Shown here: piece after piece, positions 48,035-61,667 of the stretch | Layout: every line of letters starts with the position of its first letter | How positions within the stretch are numbered: position 1 is the stretch's first letter | Source: Gymnogyps californianus | Lineage: Eukaryota; Chordata; Aves; Accipitriformes; Cathartidae | Length of the DNA stretch: 64,000 nucleotides | Direction of reading: 5' to 3' | Assembly (NCBI RefSeq): GCF_018139145.2 | Contig: NC_059478.1 | Location: 13,251,001-13,315,000, forward strand | Translations under genes and position numbers: made by a program | Notes under the pieces: generated by a model | What the model saw: the letters and a program-made list of their open reading frames with translations, nothing else | Told to the model about the DNA's origin: nothing | Databases searched by the model: none

Positions 48035-51000
48035 TTTGAATTCCATCTGTCTGTGTTGCTCTTTTCTGAATATTAATGGTCAAATTTAAAGGATGTTGTT
48101 CTTTATAGACATTTAATTAACAAAAGATTTATTTATATTGCTATAAAATTTGGGATGAAGAGAGCTAGTTTACAAACTGATGGCAGTAGATTACAACACG
48201 AAAGTTCATTGTCCAACCTTGAAGTAGTCTCAATACATGCTAAGCATAGAAGCAATGTTCCACATTGTTATTCCAAATATTCCAAATTCCTGTCCTTATT
48301 GTTCCCCAAGATGAGGTACACCTAATCAGCTGTTGCCCTAGGATGACAAGGAGGAAGTCTTCTGTTGAAAACATGCAAGATGAAATGACAGGTCTTTAGC
48401 TTAAGCCAGGTCTCTGCAAAACCAAGGAATCTAGTGCAATACATAAGCTAAAAAGTCAATCAAGTAGAGAGATGGGGAAAAAGTGCTTAGCAGTGTTACT
48501 GGGATCATTAGCATGAGCCCATCAGTAATATCATCTGGGCATGACAGGTGGATCAAATAGGAAGTCAAAATATTTTGAATATAGGGCACAAGCACTTATC
48601 ACTATCTGCAGAACCTCAACGTTCATGGACAGAATAAGGCAAAACTTGCCAAAAAGGTTGAATACCAAGAATAATGCAAACAACTTTCATTGAAAATCCT
48701 TGATGATCTGGCATATATTACACTGCATTCTGAATATAGCTACACTCACAATTAGACATAGTTTATACCTTTGAGAAGGATTGCTACTACAAATGCTTAG
48801 CATACAACACAGTCTTGACTGTGGGTCAGCGACCTCTATGAACCAGGGAGCAATCTGAGGTCCCACTGACTTAAACATGCAAACTATTCAGTGTGTTGCA
48901 AATAGTGATTGGTATGCTGTCCTGTATTCAGTTCCTGAGAGCACCATAAAAACACTAAGTATAGCAGAGCAGAACTGGGCAAATAATGGATTTTTTGCTT
49001 GACTGCTGAAACAAAAGGAAAGTAAGAAGAAATTAAGAAAAATGAATCAATCTGAAACAGGTTTTTTTTTTTTAGAGGCACTTTGAGTAATACCACTTGG
49101 GGAAAAATAATTTAGAAATACTTGACTGAAAAGAATTCTTTTTAACCCTTTAATTTTTATAAAGTTAAATTTGACATTAAAATGTTATTTGAAAGTGCAA
49201 AGTTGTGAAGTTTTATCTTGGAAGTATATAAAATTGCTGGCATTTCCACAATTTTTCATTTGAAAATGGATGACATGCTTCCTATAAACAAGCAACACTT
49301 TTATAGATAATTCTTGCCCTTTCAAGAAGTTGCAGCTCCGTCTTGTAGTGAATATGATATTCATGAATGGAAATACAGACAGAAGTCAGAATGTGAAATG
49401 GGCTATTTGAGATAAAATTGCCAATAGATGGCTAACAAGTTTGTCTTGTCTTCTGTTATTGGGACTGCTTCATCATCCTGTTTTTATGGCTTATACACAT
49501 TGATGCATAACATTATTTCTATGATGACAGAAATGCAGAAGTTATTTGTGTAAATGGTGTAATCTTATTGTTTAGTATGTAGCTTTCCTCTCTCAAATAC
49601 TGCTCTCTAAAACCAGCATAATTTTTATTGAATAGTTTAAAGCTGCACTTAGTGTTATTGATGTTGTCAGAAATCATAACTATTTTGAGTTAAATATGAA
49701 GTTTCTGTTTATTTCAGTTAATATGATGTTCCTTTTTAATCATCCTTTAACAAATAATCTTGCTCTTCTTTTCTGGGTGAATGAAGAACAGCTATTCTCA
49801 GGGGAAATTGTTTTGATCTATGTAAGATATTTGGCATATTATGCTTAAAATATTTGTTTGTGGACAGAATTTGTTGAAAGTATTGGAATTTAGCTAGAAG
49901 TTAAGACAAAGCTGCCCTGACTTTCAATTCCAATCTAGGGCAGAAAATGAGTAAAATTGGATAGCAACCTTTATCTAGTTTAATCACCAAGGCTAAATTC
50001 AGAGTGGTACTCAGTGGTCCAAGTATTATATTAGGCTTTGCATGGCTCTGCCTTGAGAAATGCTTGTCCAGCCTGTACAGCTGCTCTGACAGAACATATC
50101 CTCTGCTGGAGGGGAAAAAGGATCCTAGCAGGAGAATAACCTGGGCTTGTGACAGCTGACATTATAGGCCTTTCTAGATTTGGTCTGCTCTCTGCCCTGT
50201 GGCGAACGTCCAACCTCAGCGAACCCAAACCCTGAGATCCAACTCCTGCTCCTGTGCTGGGACTGCACTGCTTCCAGCACCGTCACCCCGGCCAGGTACG
50301 GGAGCTTGTTTCTATGTGCGGCAGGCATGCTAGCCTGGGTGGAAGGACAAGCTTAATCCTTTATTTCTTGTATACGTAGACTGCTGATTGTAAAAGTGCA
50401 GAGAGCCTAGCAGAGCACTGAAATTTAGAGTCTGGAGGTAGGCCAGCCTAGATTTGGTGCCTGAAAGGAGTATGCCCCTTGTATGCCAGAGATGGTTATA
50501 CTGACCCCAAGCTAAGAATTTCACTACAGATTCCAATTTGAAGGTGAATCACATGCCTTCAAAACCCTCTCAAATCACAATTTCTTTTCTCCACAGCGAA
50601 ATCATCAAGCTAATGATGCCAAGTGAGGAAGATTTAGCTTAGTTGCTATGGCAAAACTAGAGAGAAGGACACAAAGCTGATACAAAAAATGTGTCATCTT
50701 CAGCGTCTACTCCAGCTATCTTTTCTTTTTTCTCTTTCTTTTTTTTCCCAGCCCAGGGAATATTTGAGAGAGAGGGAAGAAGGGGTTATATATGCTCCTT
50801 CTGTGTTACCTACATTTTTGTAGTGTGATGCAATACATACACACTGGCATTTAATACAAGTTAATAGACTTCTAGAGAATTAATTTCCATTATGAGATTT
50901 ACTCATAATGATTGCCAATTTGGCAGCCTCATGCAGTGGTTAATATTACACCTGCTTAACAGGCCAGATGATAATACCGCAAACTGTACCCAGATTATTT

Positions 51001-52714
51001 GCTGAACCATGGGGCAAGTGGCTGTGAAAATAAATATATTACCAAAAACCAATATTGCAGTATCTTCCATAGGATGTAAAATCCCATATCTTCCAGTTTA
51101 TCAACACACATATGAGTGTGAGGCATTCCATTTGTAATACCTAAGTAGTTCTTTATTATGACGAAAGTATATCTTCTGGGGAAGATAGATTTTTGGTCTA
51201 TCATAGACTAATATCCAGTGTGAATATGATTTCAAAATTTTTCTAAAATACCTATTTTTCTGAAATAATGAAAAAAAAAGCGGTAATTTTGCAGGAGTTC
51301 TGTGAGTGAAACATATCTCTAGCAGAGCAAAACTAAAGGTAAAACTCTATTGCAATTCCCTAATATCACGTTAAGTTTGGAGAACCTGTCTTTCTGACAT
51401 GTCCCTCGCGTTCAGTACAAAATGCCTAAAGGAGAACATTTAAACTCTACCCAAACCCTTGTTTAGACCTCCTTTCTTGACCGTTACGGACATTGTTACT
51501 GTATTTTTCACTGACAATTCTATCCTGGGGTGCTACATTTGGCTTGGAGTTCTCATTTGAGTTTTGAGTTGCCTCTAACACTTGAAATTCTCTTTGTATG
51601 GTTTTAGGCCATTACTTTACTTCCCATTCCTGAAAGCTTTCAAAAGCACTTTTGGGGCTCGCAGGGGGAGAATCAAGTTCAATCTGTTTAGAAAATTATT
51701 TAAATACAGGAGGTTGACATGCTAGCTTTAAACCTTCAGAAAAGGTGGTCATAAGTTTCAACAGCACAGATTGCCTAATATGTAAGGACTTTCAATTTTG
51801 TGTCTTATCTTGACTCTCTGACCATGGACTCCTGAGCTGCTCTTCAAAATGTGCCAAATATTATCTGTTGTATTTACCAGCAATGTGGAGAAAGACTGTG
51901 GAAGTAGTCAAAACTAAAAAATGTTTATTTCTTGATTTCAACCAAAAAATGTTGTGAGATATCTTTTACAGTAATTGCTCATTGAAAAAACTAGTCTTTT
52001 GTAGATGAAATATATGAATCTTTATGAAAATATTAAAAAAAAAAAGGGGAGGGGTGGTGGTGGAATACTTCAATATTTGGGAAAAGGTTACTTTTTAACG
52101 GGAAGGCTGTCTCTTGGTTCCAATAAGCATAATGGTACAAACCTAAGGGAAAAAACTAACAAAAAACAACACTGAAAGAGATATTAACAGCTAGGTATTT
52201 ATTTCGGCCCAAACTCCTCTGTTTTTGCTGTAGAGCCAGTACCAGCTGGAGGGACTGTAGGCTGAGTGTAGCTGTGCAAGACCTGTTGTTCAGTCTCCTT
52301 TGGTCCGGGGATCTCTGTGGTCCAATGGCTGAGGAAAACTTTCTCCTGGGGAGTGCACAGAAAGTTCATGGAGTAGTTGATGATACAGCATGAGCGCTAG
52401 AAGGGTCATACAGATGAGTGCAATATGGTAGAGAAAAAAAAGCAATGTGATTCTATTATATTGCATTTACCTAAAACTGAAATCAGAAAAAAACGAAGGA
52501 ATATAGTCTCAGCAGCTCTAAGTTTATTCTTGGATTGTTATCTTCTTTGGAGTTCACCAGTTAGAAATTCAGTTACAAAGAGGTATGAGGATTCCATGAT
52601 GAAAGAAACAGAAGAAATATTTTACTCATGTTATATCATTGAAGTGGAGCCTGATAAAAATAAGAACTGAGAAACTACACACAATAATTTCTGAAGTCCT
52701 CCATAATACATTTT
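48035..52714. other. Unique sequence, no gene seen
   Basis: There is no supported gene. Small items are a T12 run at 49062-49073 and A11 followed by GGGGAGGGGTGGTGGTGG at 52035-52063. The patch 50030-50340 is GC-richer than its surroundings and ends in a good 5' splice-site-like GGCCAG/GTACGG at about 50290-50301. Its open frames are short, so I leave it unassigned. Confidence 0.5.
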
Positions 52715-52845
52715 CACAGAATCACAGAAGGTTGAGGTTGGAAGGGACCTCTGGAGGTCATCTTATTCAACCCCCCTGCTCAAGCAAGACCACCAAGAGA
52801 ACAGCTTTTGAATATCTGTAAGGAGGGAGACTCTACAACCCCTCT
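52715..52845 (-). repeat. CR1 LINE 3' end, minus strand
   Basis: Starting at the left it reads CACAGAATCACAGAAGG, GTTGAGGTTGGAAGGGACCT, CTGGAGGTCATC, CAACCCCCCTGCTCAAGCA, then TTTTGAATATCTGTAAGGAGG and GACTCTACAACC. This is the reverse complement of the CR1 3' UTR and the very end of ORF2, with the terminal repeats at the left. Compared with the usual sequence, roughly 25-30 bases are missing between the CAAGCA and TTTTGAATATCT parts. It is a strongly 5'-truncated copy, as is typical for CR1, and is the best preserved CR1 terminus in the window. Confidence 0.95.
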
Positions 52846-55800
52846 GTTTTCTATTACTTGTAGTTTTTTTGTTTGACTTGGCTTGTTATCTGGCTTTAAG
52901 GAAAAAAAACCCAAATAATACAATTTTTTACTTACATTCTCCTTTGCAGCAATAACAGTAGTATGTACTTAAAAAAAAAAAAAAGGAAAAATTGTTTTCT
53001 GAAGTGCGTTGGTTGTCTAAAGCACTTGTTGCAATGTTGTAGGAGTCTGTCCCAGGTGAAGCTACAACCTGGCATCACAGACTTCATTCCACCGATTAAG
53101 CTATAAGTAAGAAATCCCAGAAGGTTACCCAGCTGAGAATTTTGAATGGTTCATAGGCTGGAAAGCCCTGGGGTATCTGAAGTTTCTTGATGAAGTAGCT
53201 GAGACTGTGATCACCTAGCCCAGAGGGAAAGATTCTCCCTGGGTTTGAGCTGCAGATTGCATCAATCAAGGAAGCTGATTGACTTGTCATATGAATAGGT
53301 TCTTTGAGCTAAGAAAAATGAAACTTCTAGCAATTAAGTTTTATACCATGGTTTAAGGAAAACTGTGTGTTCTTAATATAAGCAAAATCTCAAATCTTAG
53401 TTGCTTTTGTGAACCTTTAGAGGTATTCTAACTATTTCTTTTTCTTAGTTCTAGATCTTCCTTACATTAGAGATGATAAAAATATAAGGCATGACTTACT
53501 CTTTCTGCTATGTCACTCCCATTTATTTATTTTATTTTTCAATTTTTGTATTTTTTTTAAGACGCTCTCACTAGCCTTTTGAAAACATAAGTTTGTTTTA
53601 TGTTTTAAGGTAAAGGAAGTACTTAACATGTACGTTGATTTTTGTGTATGTGGGGCAAGTTCTTGCCAGTCCTTCATTAACTTTTTGCCTTGCTTTGGAT
53701 TTCTGGTAAAAATTGGGCTCCCGCATCACTGTTAATTTGTGCTGTGCTTCTTAACAAATCTGAAATGTAATCATATTTTATATCCTTCCTGCCCTTGAAA
53801 GAGAACAAATATATGTGATTGTTTCCATGTTTTCAATAATTTTTTTCTACTACTTGCATTCCTAGAGTGTTTTCCTCCTGCACTTCTTTGTGGTCCATCT
53901 TTAGAGGCTCTCACCTTTCCTTTTACTTGGTTGGGTCTAAATGACTGACACTGATTTGCAGTCTTGTTCAGTATTATTTATTCAGTGTCCTGTTGCTTAG
54001 CTCACAGACTTGTATTGCAAAACTTAAGGCAAAGGCCAGGTAAAACTCGGGTAGTGTCTGGCAGGACAAGTTAATAATATAAATATTTTTTTTCAGAAAT
54101 ATTTCCTGTTCTTTCGATCTCCAGTATATATTGGTAAAAATTTATTTAACTCTAGAAATTATTTGATCTTGCTCACTCGTGCCATCATTTGCCTCTAAAT
54201 TGAGACTGCTCTTATGTTTTTAATGCTTTTAAACCTGTTACTGGTCAGCTGGGAACCAATTTTGTTTGTGGCTGGTAGGAGTGTTTTCCTTACAAACAGT
54301 AATCGTGTAGGCTTGCTACCTTGTGAGCACATGCATTACCTTACAACAATCAAACAAGAATGAGAAACTTGTGGATCAGAGTCTGGTGGTCACCAAAACT
54401 GAATGAGCAGCGTGGACTGACTGGCCAAATGTGATCAAAACACTAAATAATAGAATTGTGACATGGCAAATCTTAAGTCAAAATGACTGAGATGTGGTTG
54501 CATAATACACTTGTATTTAATCCATTTTATGTTTCTGATTTCTCTTGTCTTAAACAAGAAAATATGAGAGGAATTTCAACAGAACAAAAATATAATTGAT
54601 GGAGATGATAACCTATATGGACAGAAGTGATTACGACAAGTAAATCCATATTAGAAGTGGTGTAGCTGCAATAAAGTAAATTAAGAATGTAATTTTAAAA
54701 AAGATAAACTGACAAGTAATTTGTAGGTTTAGTAGAAAATGCAGTCAAGCATAAACTCTTCTCTTTCCCATGCAGAGTAAAATGCTTATTCTGACAATTG
54801 ACAGCCTCTAAGTGTCTATTCCTTGATTTTTTTCATCCTCTGGACTTTTATATTCCCTTGATGAATTATCAAAAAGGCAGGGAGTTTTACAACATAATGA
54901 TTTTATACTTTTACATATTTTTGCTAAAGAAAATACAGAAATAACTATCCTATGTTTCATTAAGATGCAGAAATAATTTTCTTACTGCAGTGCTTTCAAT
55001 GTAGAGTGTATGTGTATAAGGCAGGGTATTGACCAAAGGGAAAGGCTTTAGGCATGTTGGGGAATATTCTATTCATCTTTGAAAAAGAAAAATAAGAAAA
55101 ATGGATAAAATAAGAGCATGAACTGTCTTCAGATTGGTGTAGTATTTACTTCTTTCATGGATTGTTAGTCCTTCTACAGGAGGTTGGAGTATGGCTACTC
55201 AAAATTGCGCTGGCTGCTGTCAGTCCCTGGGCTGCTGTTCCAGCAACCAGTGCTGCCCGAGCACTGCAGCTGTATCCTGCCCAGGCTCCGAGCTCTCCAG
55301 TCCAGCATATGAGAGGGTGGTTCCCTCCATAGTTATAGTAGCTGCTGTAAACTGGTCACGAATGTTTCACCTTACAAATTAGTACATACCATGTCGCAGT
55401 CAAACAAAGTTTGAATTAACATGTTAAAACATATGTGCAGCATAATACTTAAGAAAAAGTCATTTTTTGGATAATATTTTTGTATACAGAACACATTATT
55501 AAAGTAGTTTGATTAAATGGACAAACTATCTGAAATATATAGAATGGAAACTGTACATCTCCTTGGCTTTTTATCCTAGGCTATGCAGTTTCTCTGATCC
55601 GTTGCCTAGAGCTGTTGAAGTAATAATGCAGTAGCAGAATGCTTCAAAGGCACCACTTGCTACTTAGCTGAAGTTACGGGAAATAGTAAATATGATTAAA
55701 TGTCTACTCCTGCCGCTGTTCATTTGACAGCTTGGAGTCTCTGTTCTTTCAAGATGAGTAAAAGATTGTCTAGAGTGTATAACACCAAGTTTCTAGAGCT

Positions 55801-56661
55801 GCCTTTTATGTCTTTTTCATAGTCATCGAATATAGAGATGATGAATAATGGCAGTGCTTTCATTAGTTGCTCACTAGAGGCGTCTTGTAGTTGAGTTTCA
55901 TTGACGAGATGTTAGTCTGCACATGTTTATAACCCTCTTTAGGCCTTGTCATAAGCATCATTTATGTCACTTGGGGCAAAGAATAAAATATATATATAAA
56001 AAAAAGATTTAAATAACCAGTGATTTGCTATAAAAATGATAAGCCTTATTCCTGGAAAGTGTGGCTGCATCACACACACAGAAAACCATTTCTATGAGGG
56101 AGAAAAGTGCATTTTAATGACCCAGTGAAGACTTTCATGCTCTCCGTCACAGTGGTCCTGGCAGTATGGTATCTATATTTGATATTGGTGGATTGCAAAG
56201 ATCATGAACAAAATTAAAAAAGAATTAGCAAATGGAGAAAAAAAAATTAATTTGTTTTGTTTTTTAACTGATAAGCAAAATGAAGATGAGACGTTCATTC
56301 ACAGGAGGCATGGGCATCATGCTTCTACTGTATTTTTTTTCTACAGGTTTAGTGATATGGGTCAGATTCGTTACTCATGAAAACAAAGAAAGTCTTTAGA
56401 GTAACTGGGCCAGTCTTTTACAGGTGTGTTGACTTCAGACTAGTGAAATAAGTCAGACTTAGGTTTGGTTTTGGTGTTCTCATAGTACAAAAAGATATTT
56501 TTCTCTTCCTAGAATTTAATTTAAGTGGGTTTTATACTGATAATTTCCAGGAATATCTTTTTGCAGGGTTCTTGGCACCTCTTCAACTTGTATTGCAACA
56601 TGCAGAGTGATAGGTGCTCCGAGCACCTTTCAGGATTTAGGCATTGTCTCTGTTCCCTTAA
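52846..56661. other. Unique sequence, no gene seen
   Basis: There is no supported gene. It contains an A14 run at 52971-52984, a small GC-richer patch at 55195-55320 (cysteine- and serine-rich in one frame, not a recognised family), and an AT microsatellite-like patch near 55985-56005. Confidence 0.5.
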
Positions 56662-56794
56662 GGTTTTGTTGGGGTTTTTTGTGTTTGTTTTTGGGGAGGT
56701 TGTTTTTTGGTGTGTGTGTGTGTTTATTTTGGTTTTGGGTTGGGGGTTTTTTTGGCTGTGGGTTTGTCTTTTGGTGTCTTTTTTTTTTTTTTTT
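56662..56794 (-). repeat. 133-base G/T-only tract ending in T16
   Basis: 128 of 133 bases are G or T. The exceptions are A at 56697 and 56726, and C at 56755, 56768 and 56778. It ends in T16 at 56779-56794. Read on the minus strand it is A16 followed by an A/C-only tract, the same arrangement as at 39763-39829. It includes a short (TG)n. The overlapping open frames on both strands are composition artefacts: F/G/V/W-rich on plus, K/N/T/P-rich on minus. Confidence 0.93.
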
Positions 56795-59700
56795 AAACAT
56801 TCCACTGCTCCTGAATGCAAGATAGTGTGTGTTAAACAGGACACAGCAATCCTGATGTCTGCTGTGGTTTTTCCATCACAGCCTTATTTATAGGAGTACT
56901 GCCTGAATTTGACCATGTCTCATTATGAACATTTCATTTGTATGTGTAAATTTCCAAGTAAGGCTACAGATTTTAAAAGATCAGATTATAGCTCTAAGCT
57001 TATTACAAGCCTGACATCCTCCTAAAATTAAATCCTATGTGTTGCTGGACATATGACACTTTAAAGAAGGGTTTGATCCATGTGGTAGTGTACAAACCGT
57101 AAAAATGGAGAAGTATTTTATATATGATGTTGGTATAAATAAGAAAGAGAATGGGTGGATTGAAATCCGTAGACACCATCCGCAGTTCATAGACTGTGCC
57201 TATTCTTCAGAGTCTAAACAAGTTAGCTTAATTGTTTACCTAGCCATAACATTTCTTTCTCTTTTCTTTCTGAGATGTTCTAGTGTCAATAGTTATGATA
57301 TCCTGGTTATTTATTTAACTTAATTTTGTATATTTATATTCAGCCTTTCTAAAGGTGAAATTGTAAAAACTACACCCCCCACCCCAGATAAGTTGACCTT
57401 TAGGGGAGGCATTTTAAATATCTGTTATAATTTATTCTACAAATATTCAAATTCATCGGTATAATTCAATTCCTACTTTCTACTTGGCTACATGGAGCTT
57501 GATCCTGTGATATCATATATCCTTGTGCAGCCTTCTAGTGAACAGTCTTCATATCAATCCCATTCCATGAGTGGGACTGGTAAAGAGCATGCTCATGAAA
57601 CATTCCAACTTGTTTATTTGATCAACTCAACAGTTAAAGTCAACAAAAGTTTGATTTGAAGCGTACTAAAATTTTTTATCAGAATGTCATTGCTGTCATT
57701 GTACAACATCTACTGTAGAGGCAACATCAAAAGATAAATTGATCTTGGAAGGAAACAGTAATATCTATATTGATATGAAAACTGGTGATCTTTATTGGAA
57801 AAAATATGCAATTCTTTATTTTGCAATAAAACACTTCAATATTTCCTTCCTTACATTTAACAAACAGCAGATTGATATTTTAACACAGCTATTTTTGAAC
57901 AGTTTTCTGGATAACTTGAAGGCACACTCAGATTTTTTTTCATGGTTTTAAAGAGTGACAGCAAAAGCACCTTTATCTGACATTTAGGATGATTAAATTT
58001 TGAAAAATCACTTGGCATATTCAGCATGACTCCACAGGGTACTCTTGCTTTATAAGGCAATAGATCATGTTAGCTTAACTTATACTTAAGATTTGCTGGC
58101 CTGATATTATTGTGTTAGGCAGTATTGCTGAAATGGAAACATAAAATTTTGCTGCCAGGAGATCAAGTCGGTGCCTGCCCTACACTATAAATTAGTTCCA
58201 TAAAGTTTTAAAATGCAATATTTGCTCTAGCCCAACTAGTGTTGTAAGCCAGCAAATTGTGCTTAAATATATAAAATTAAACCCCAGGTCAAAAATGTAT
58301 GCATTTCTTTTTTGTCATCTTACAGGCTATACAAGATACACTGCTATTGTAAAAAGAAAATTAACTTCAATTGAATATGTTTACAAATATGAATAACTTT
58401 CCTTTTTTTAAATCCATGACACTGATGTAGAAACAGATTTGGGAGTATCAAAAATTTTTCATCTCAGTTCCTAAATGGTAACGTGTTCTATGTTTCTTAA
58501 TGAGGTGAGTCCAAAGCAACACTATAGGCTAGAAAAAAGTATATTCTATACTTTTAAGAAGTCATGGATCTGAGTTTTCTGTTGAGAAATCACGATCGTA
58601 TTCATCAGCTGAAAAAATTGTATTAAGCTTTGTACTCTTCTGTGCTTAAACTTTTGAGCAATGCTAGCTGATGCCATTGGGCTGGGATTGTGGTGAGGAT
58701 GCTCTGCACAGCCCCCCGGTACAGCCTCCTTTCTGGCTTCGCCCTTCACCTTCTGAGCAGGTGAGGCATAAATCCAGTGTGGAAGTTCCTACACATCCCC
58801 TTTTGTGTGCCTGCTCAAGGCAGCTGAAAATGCCATTTGAACTTCCCTAGTTTTCTTTTCTCCACAATGGGAACCCGTTGAGCAAAAATAGCTTCTGTTA
58901 GCCATGCAACCTCTGAGGGTCATGGAAAATACTTTTTTCATCAAAAGAGAGAAGCAAGTTTTCCCAAAGCTGGGAGATGGGCACTTGCCTTTGTCCTGAG
59001 AAACAGACTTGCTGTTAAAAGAATGCTAGGTTTGCAGCTTTTCTAATCACAAAGATGTACCCTTTACAATAGATTTGTGGAAGAGAGAATCTAGCAAGTC
59101 ATTTGATTGCAGTAGTGTAGCAAAAAGGACAAGGAGATCAGAAGTTAAAGTGAAGCAGATGGTCTTGGCATCTTCAGGTCAGGAAAATTCTTTTAGCAGC
59201 CTGTCTGTTTTCTGTTGTCTTTTTCCCCCATGCCTGTACAGATTTAATATTTTTGAGACAATTGGCTGTTGTCTGTAGTCCTTAGGCTATATTAATGGTA
59301 TCATATTAAGAATTTTGTTGCTTAAGTGAAATGTTAATCAAGAGAACAGCTCCAACCTTGGTGTGCCAGTCTGGGAGTGAGGCGACAGGGCTCTCACTGC
59401 TTACTGCAGAATGCACAGGAACCTGAGGAGCACAGGGAATGGGTTCCCCTACCAATTGCAGTGGCTGTGTTGAGAGGTTTACTCAAATTTTGGTTGCTGA
59501 AGGACTCTGAACAAATTGTACTGAAGCCTTGCAGGCTTTCAGATGAGGTATAGCAAAGAGTCTGGTTGGCCTGTATTGCCAAGACACTGATGTTTGAGCA
59601 GTGGAGCTGGATGGAGAGGGTTGCAAGAAAGTATTGGGGAGAAACATGGTGACTGAAGTCTCAATCCCCTCTCCTCTGCACTGTATCACAGTGCCCTCTT

Positions 59701-59939
59701 CCCCTCATGTGTCTGGTTTGAAATGGCAAAATATCTGTTGTCCCTGAGGGAAGTATTTTGATCATGATTTTCAGAAAATTGAGGAATTAAAGAAGCACCA
59801 TGCCTGCAAAACTGCCAAAAAGCACTCAGGTGCCTGTAAGTGCTCCCAACAAAGGGGCTGACAGAAATTTGAATGAGCGGATTTTCTCCTGCTTGACAAC
59901 AGTAATGGTGATGGTTCAGGTCTGCAGATGCAGCAGAAA
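56795..59939. other. Unique sequence, no gene seen
   Basis: There is no supported gene. A C6-A-C4 run lies near 57374-57384. Short frames near 59394-59943 on the minus strand overlap each other and have no recognisable content. Confidence 0.5.
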
Positions 59940-61450
59940 ACAATTTACAATCTGATCAAATATTGTGAATTAGTTGAACTAATAGATTGGTTATAAGGCT
60001 TTTCAAATCGGTATTAATGCCTGTTTGTCACGTTTGGCTGGGAAAGACAGACATGGGAATGCTTTTCAGAGTGTCTGATGTGCGTTGATTAGAGCCAGTG
60101 GTTGTGCAGAGCCTCAGACTGTGCAGTGGAAATGAGCTGCAGCTCGGGCAGTGACCTCTCCCTGACTCTTTCCTTCCAAGTGCTTTCTGCACAGCACAGT
60201 GCCTGGGCTGATAAATTAGCCAGAAGTTTACAGTGCACCAATAAATTAATGTCTGCTTTGCGTTATGGTTGTTTACAAATCAATATGAGAATTGGAGTCT
60301 TTCAGTTGCAGAGTTCCCAGCAGTTTCACTGCTGGTCTCTTCACTGTTTTGCTCTCTTTGTGAGTTTATTCTAGGAAAGACGGAAAATTTGAAGCTGAAG
60401 CTGAAATAGCAGATTTCAGAAAGGGTGCAGCCTGGTGCAGGATTTGAGTAAAAGATGAAGCCTGGAGAGTCATGCAAATATTTCAAAGAAGCTGAGCATT
60501 AATCCAAGTGATAAATTGTTGAAGAAATGTATTTATCTGTTTGATTGCTTGTAACATCTCTTATTATTAGTTAATTAAATATCCTAAAGGATCAACACAC
60601 TTTATGAAAGCTTGTTCACTGAAATAATTGAAAATAAATTACAGTTTCACAGATGGACAGCTATTAAGACAGGCGCTAACCAAAACTGAAATCCTCTTCT
60701 CCCAGCCCCCCCAATTAGTGCCTGTACAAACTGGCACACATAAATGCTGCTAATATTGCCAGTTCTGAGAGTTTGTTTTTAGTTTCCTTTGTCTTTTGGT
60801 TTTAAAGTCTATATGAAAGCTGGATCGTATTTTAAAGCTTATTTCATCTAAGGAAAGATACCTGATGTAATCGCATGCCTCTGGAGGCCATGAATCTGAG
60901 ATGAATACTGAGTACCACAAAGTTCTTGTGATAAAATCAAGAAAGATGGCCACAAACGCTGAACATTTCTTGTACGTTGCAGCCATCCTAAATACACTGT
61001 TTGGCTTCTCTGAATTAAGCTGGTAACTGTGCAGACTGGGTGTCCTAGTGTTGTCCGTGGTAATAAATGTGTTTTGGCGTTGTTTCAGCAACAGTTAGAT
61101 AGCCGTTCCACACTGTAGACTTCATATTGTGCGAGCCAAGAATTCATCCAATATAGAAGAGGTAATTTTATCTCAATCTACAAAGCAGCTGCTTTGGGCC
61201 AGCCATGCAGATTGTTCTGTGTTGCTCTGTGGAACAGTTGTCTTCTGAACTGTTACTTTGCCAATGTTTTTGTAAGTTTTCAGTCAACGCTCTGAAGGAG
61301 GCTGAAATTAGTGGCCACTTAGTAACTGGCAAGCGCTAACATAATATTAGAGTGGAATTTCTGTAGACTGATTGATTAATTTGTGTCAAACAGTACAGAT
61401 AAAGGGAGTACATGTGAATTAAGGTATCAGTCTGAGGTTATCAACGATCT
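59940..61450. promoter_or_regulatory. Candidate conserved non-coding cluster
   Basis: This 1.5 kb stretch is free of recognised repeats and of long homopolymers. It holds many developmental-factor-type words: GGTATTAATGCC near 60010, ATGCAAAT at 60472-60479, TAATCC at 60500-60505, TTAATTAAAT at 60571-60580, a CAGCTGC E-box near 61187, and TGATTGATTAAT at 61369-61380 followed by TTGTGTCAAA. The mixture of balanced base composition and clustered AT-core sites is what vertebrate conserved enhancers often look like. This is inference from texture; no alignment was possible. Open frames inside (60102-60374 plus, 60750-61091 minus) show no domains. Confidence 0.25.
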
Positions 61451-61662
61451 GGCTTTAAATGTTTTATATTAGGATTATTTATCTTTTTTTTAACCTGATA
61501 GTGTGTATCTGTATTTCATAAGCTCATTTAGCAAGTACTGATATACTTTCAGCATTGAGTCTGATACAGGGGAAAGGTTGAAATGACCGAATTGAATAGC
61601 AAGCTACAATTTTCAACTATAACTGTATTATATCTACCCAGAGATAAAGCATATCCTGTGCT

Positions 61663-61667
<5 letters not shown>
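61451..61667. other. Unique sequence before A26 run
   Basis: Nothing identifiable is seen. No retroposon body or AATAAA-type signal is recognised immediately left of the A tract. Confidence 0.45.

Noticed and set aside
56521..56893. Overlapping frames on both strands across the G/T tract
   Set aside because: Amino-acid bias (F/G/V/W or K/N/T/P) follows directly from the low-complexity DNA.
60472..60479. Octamer ATGCAAAT as a specific regulatory site
   Set aside because: The same word occurs repeatedly elsewhere (for example 30197, 36818, 37500, 44846, 47819), so it carries little weight alone.
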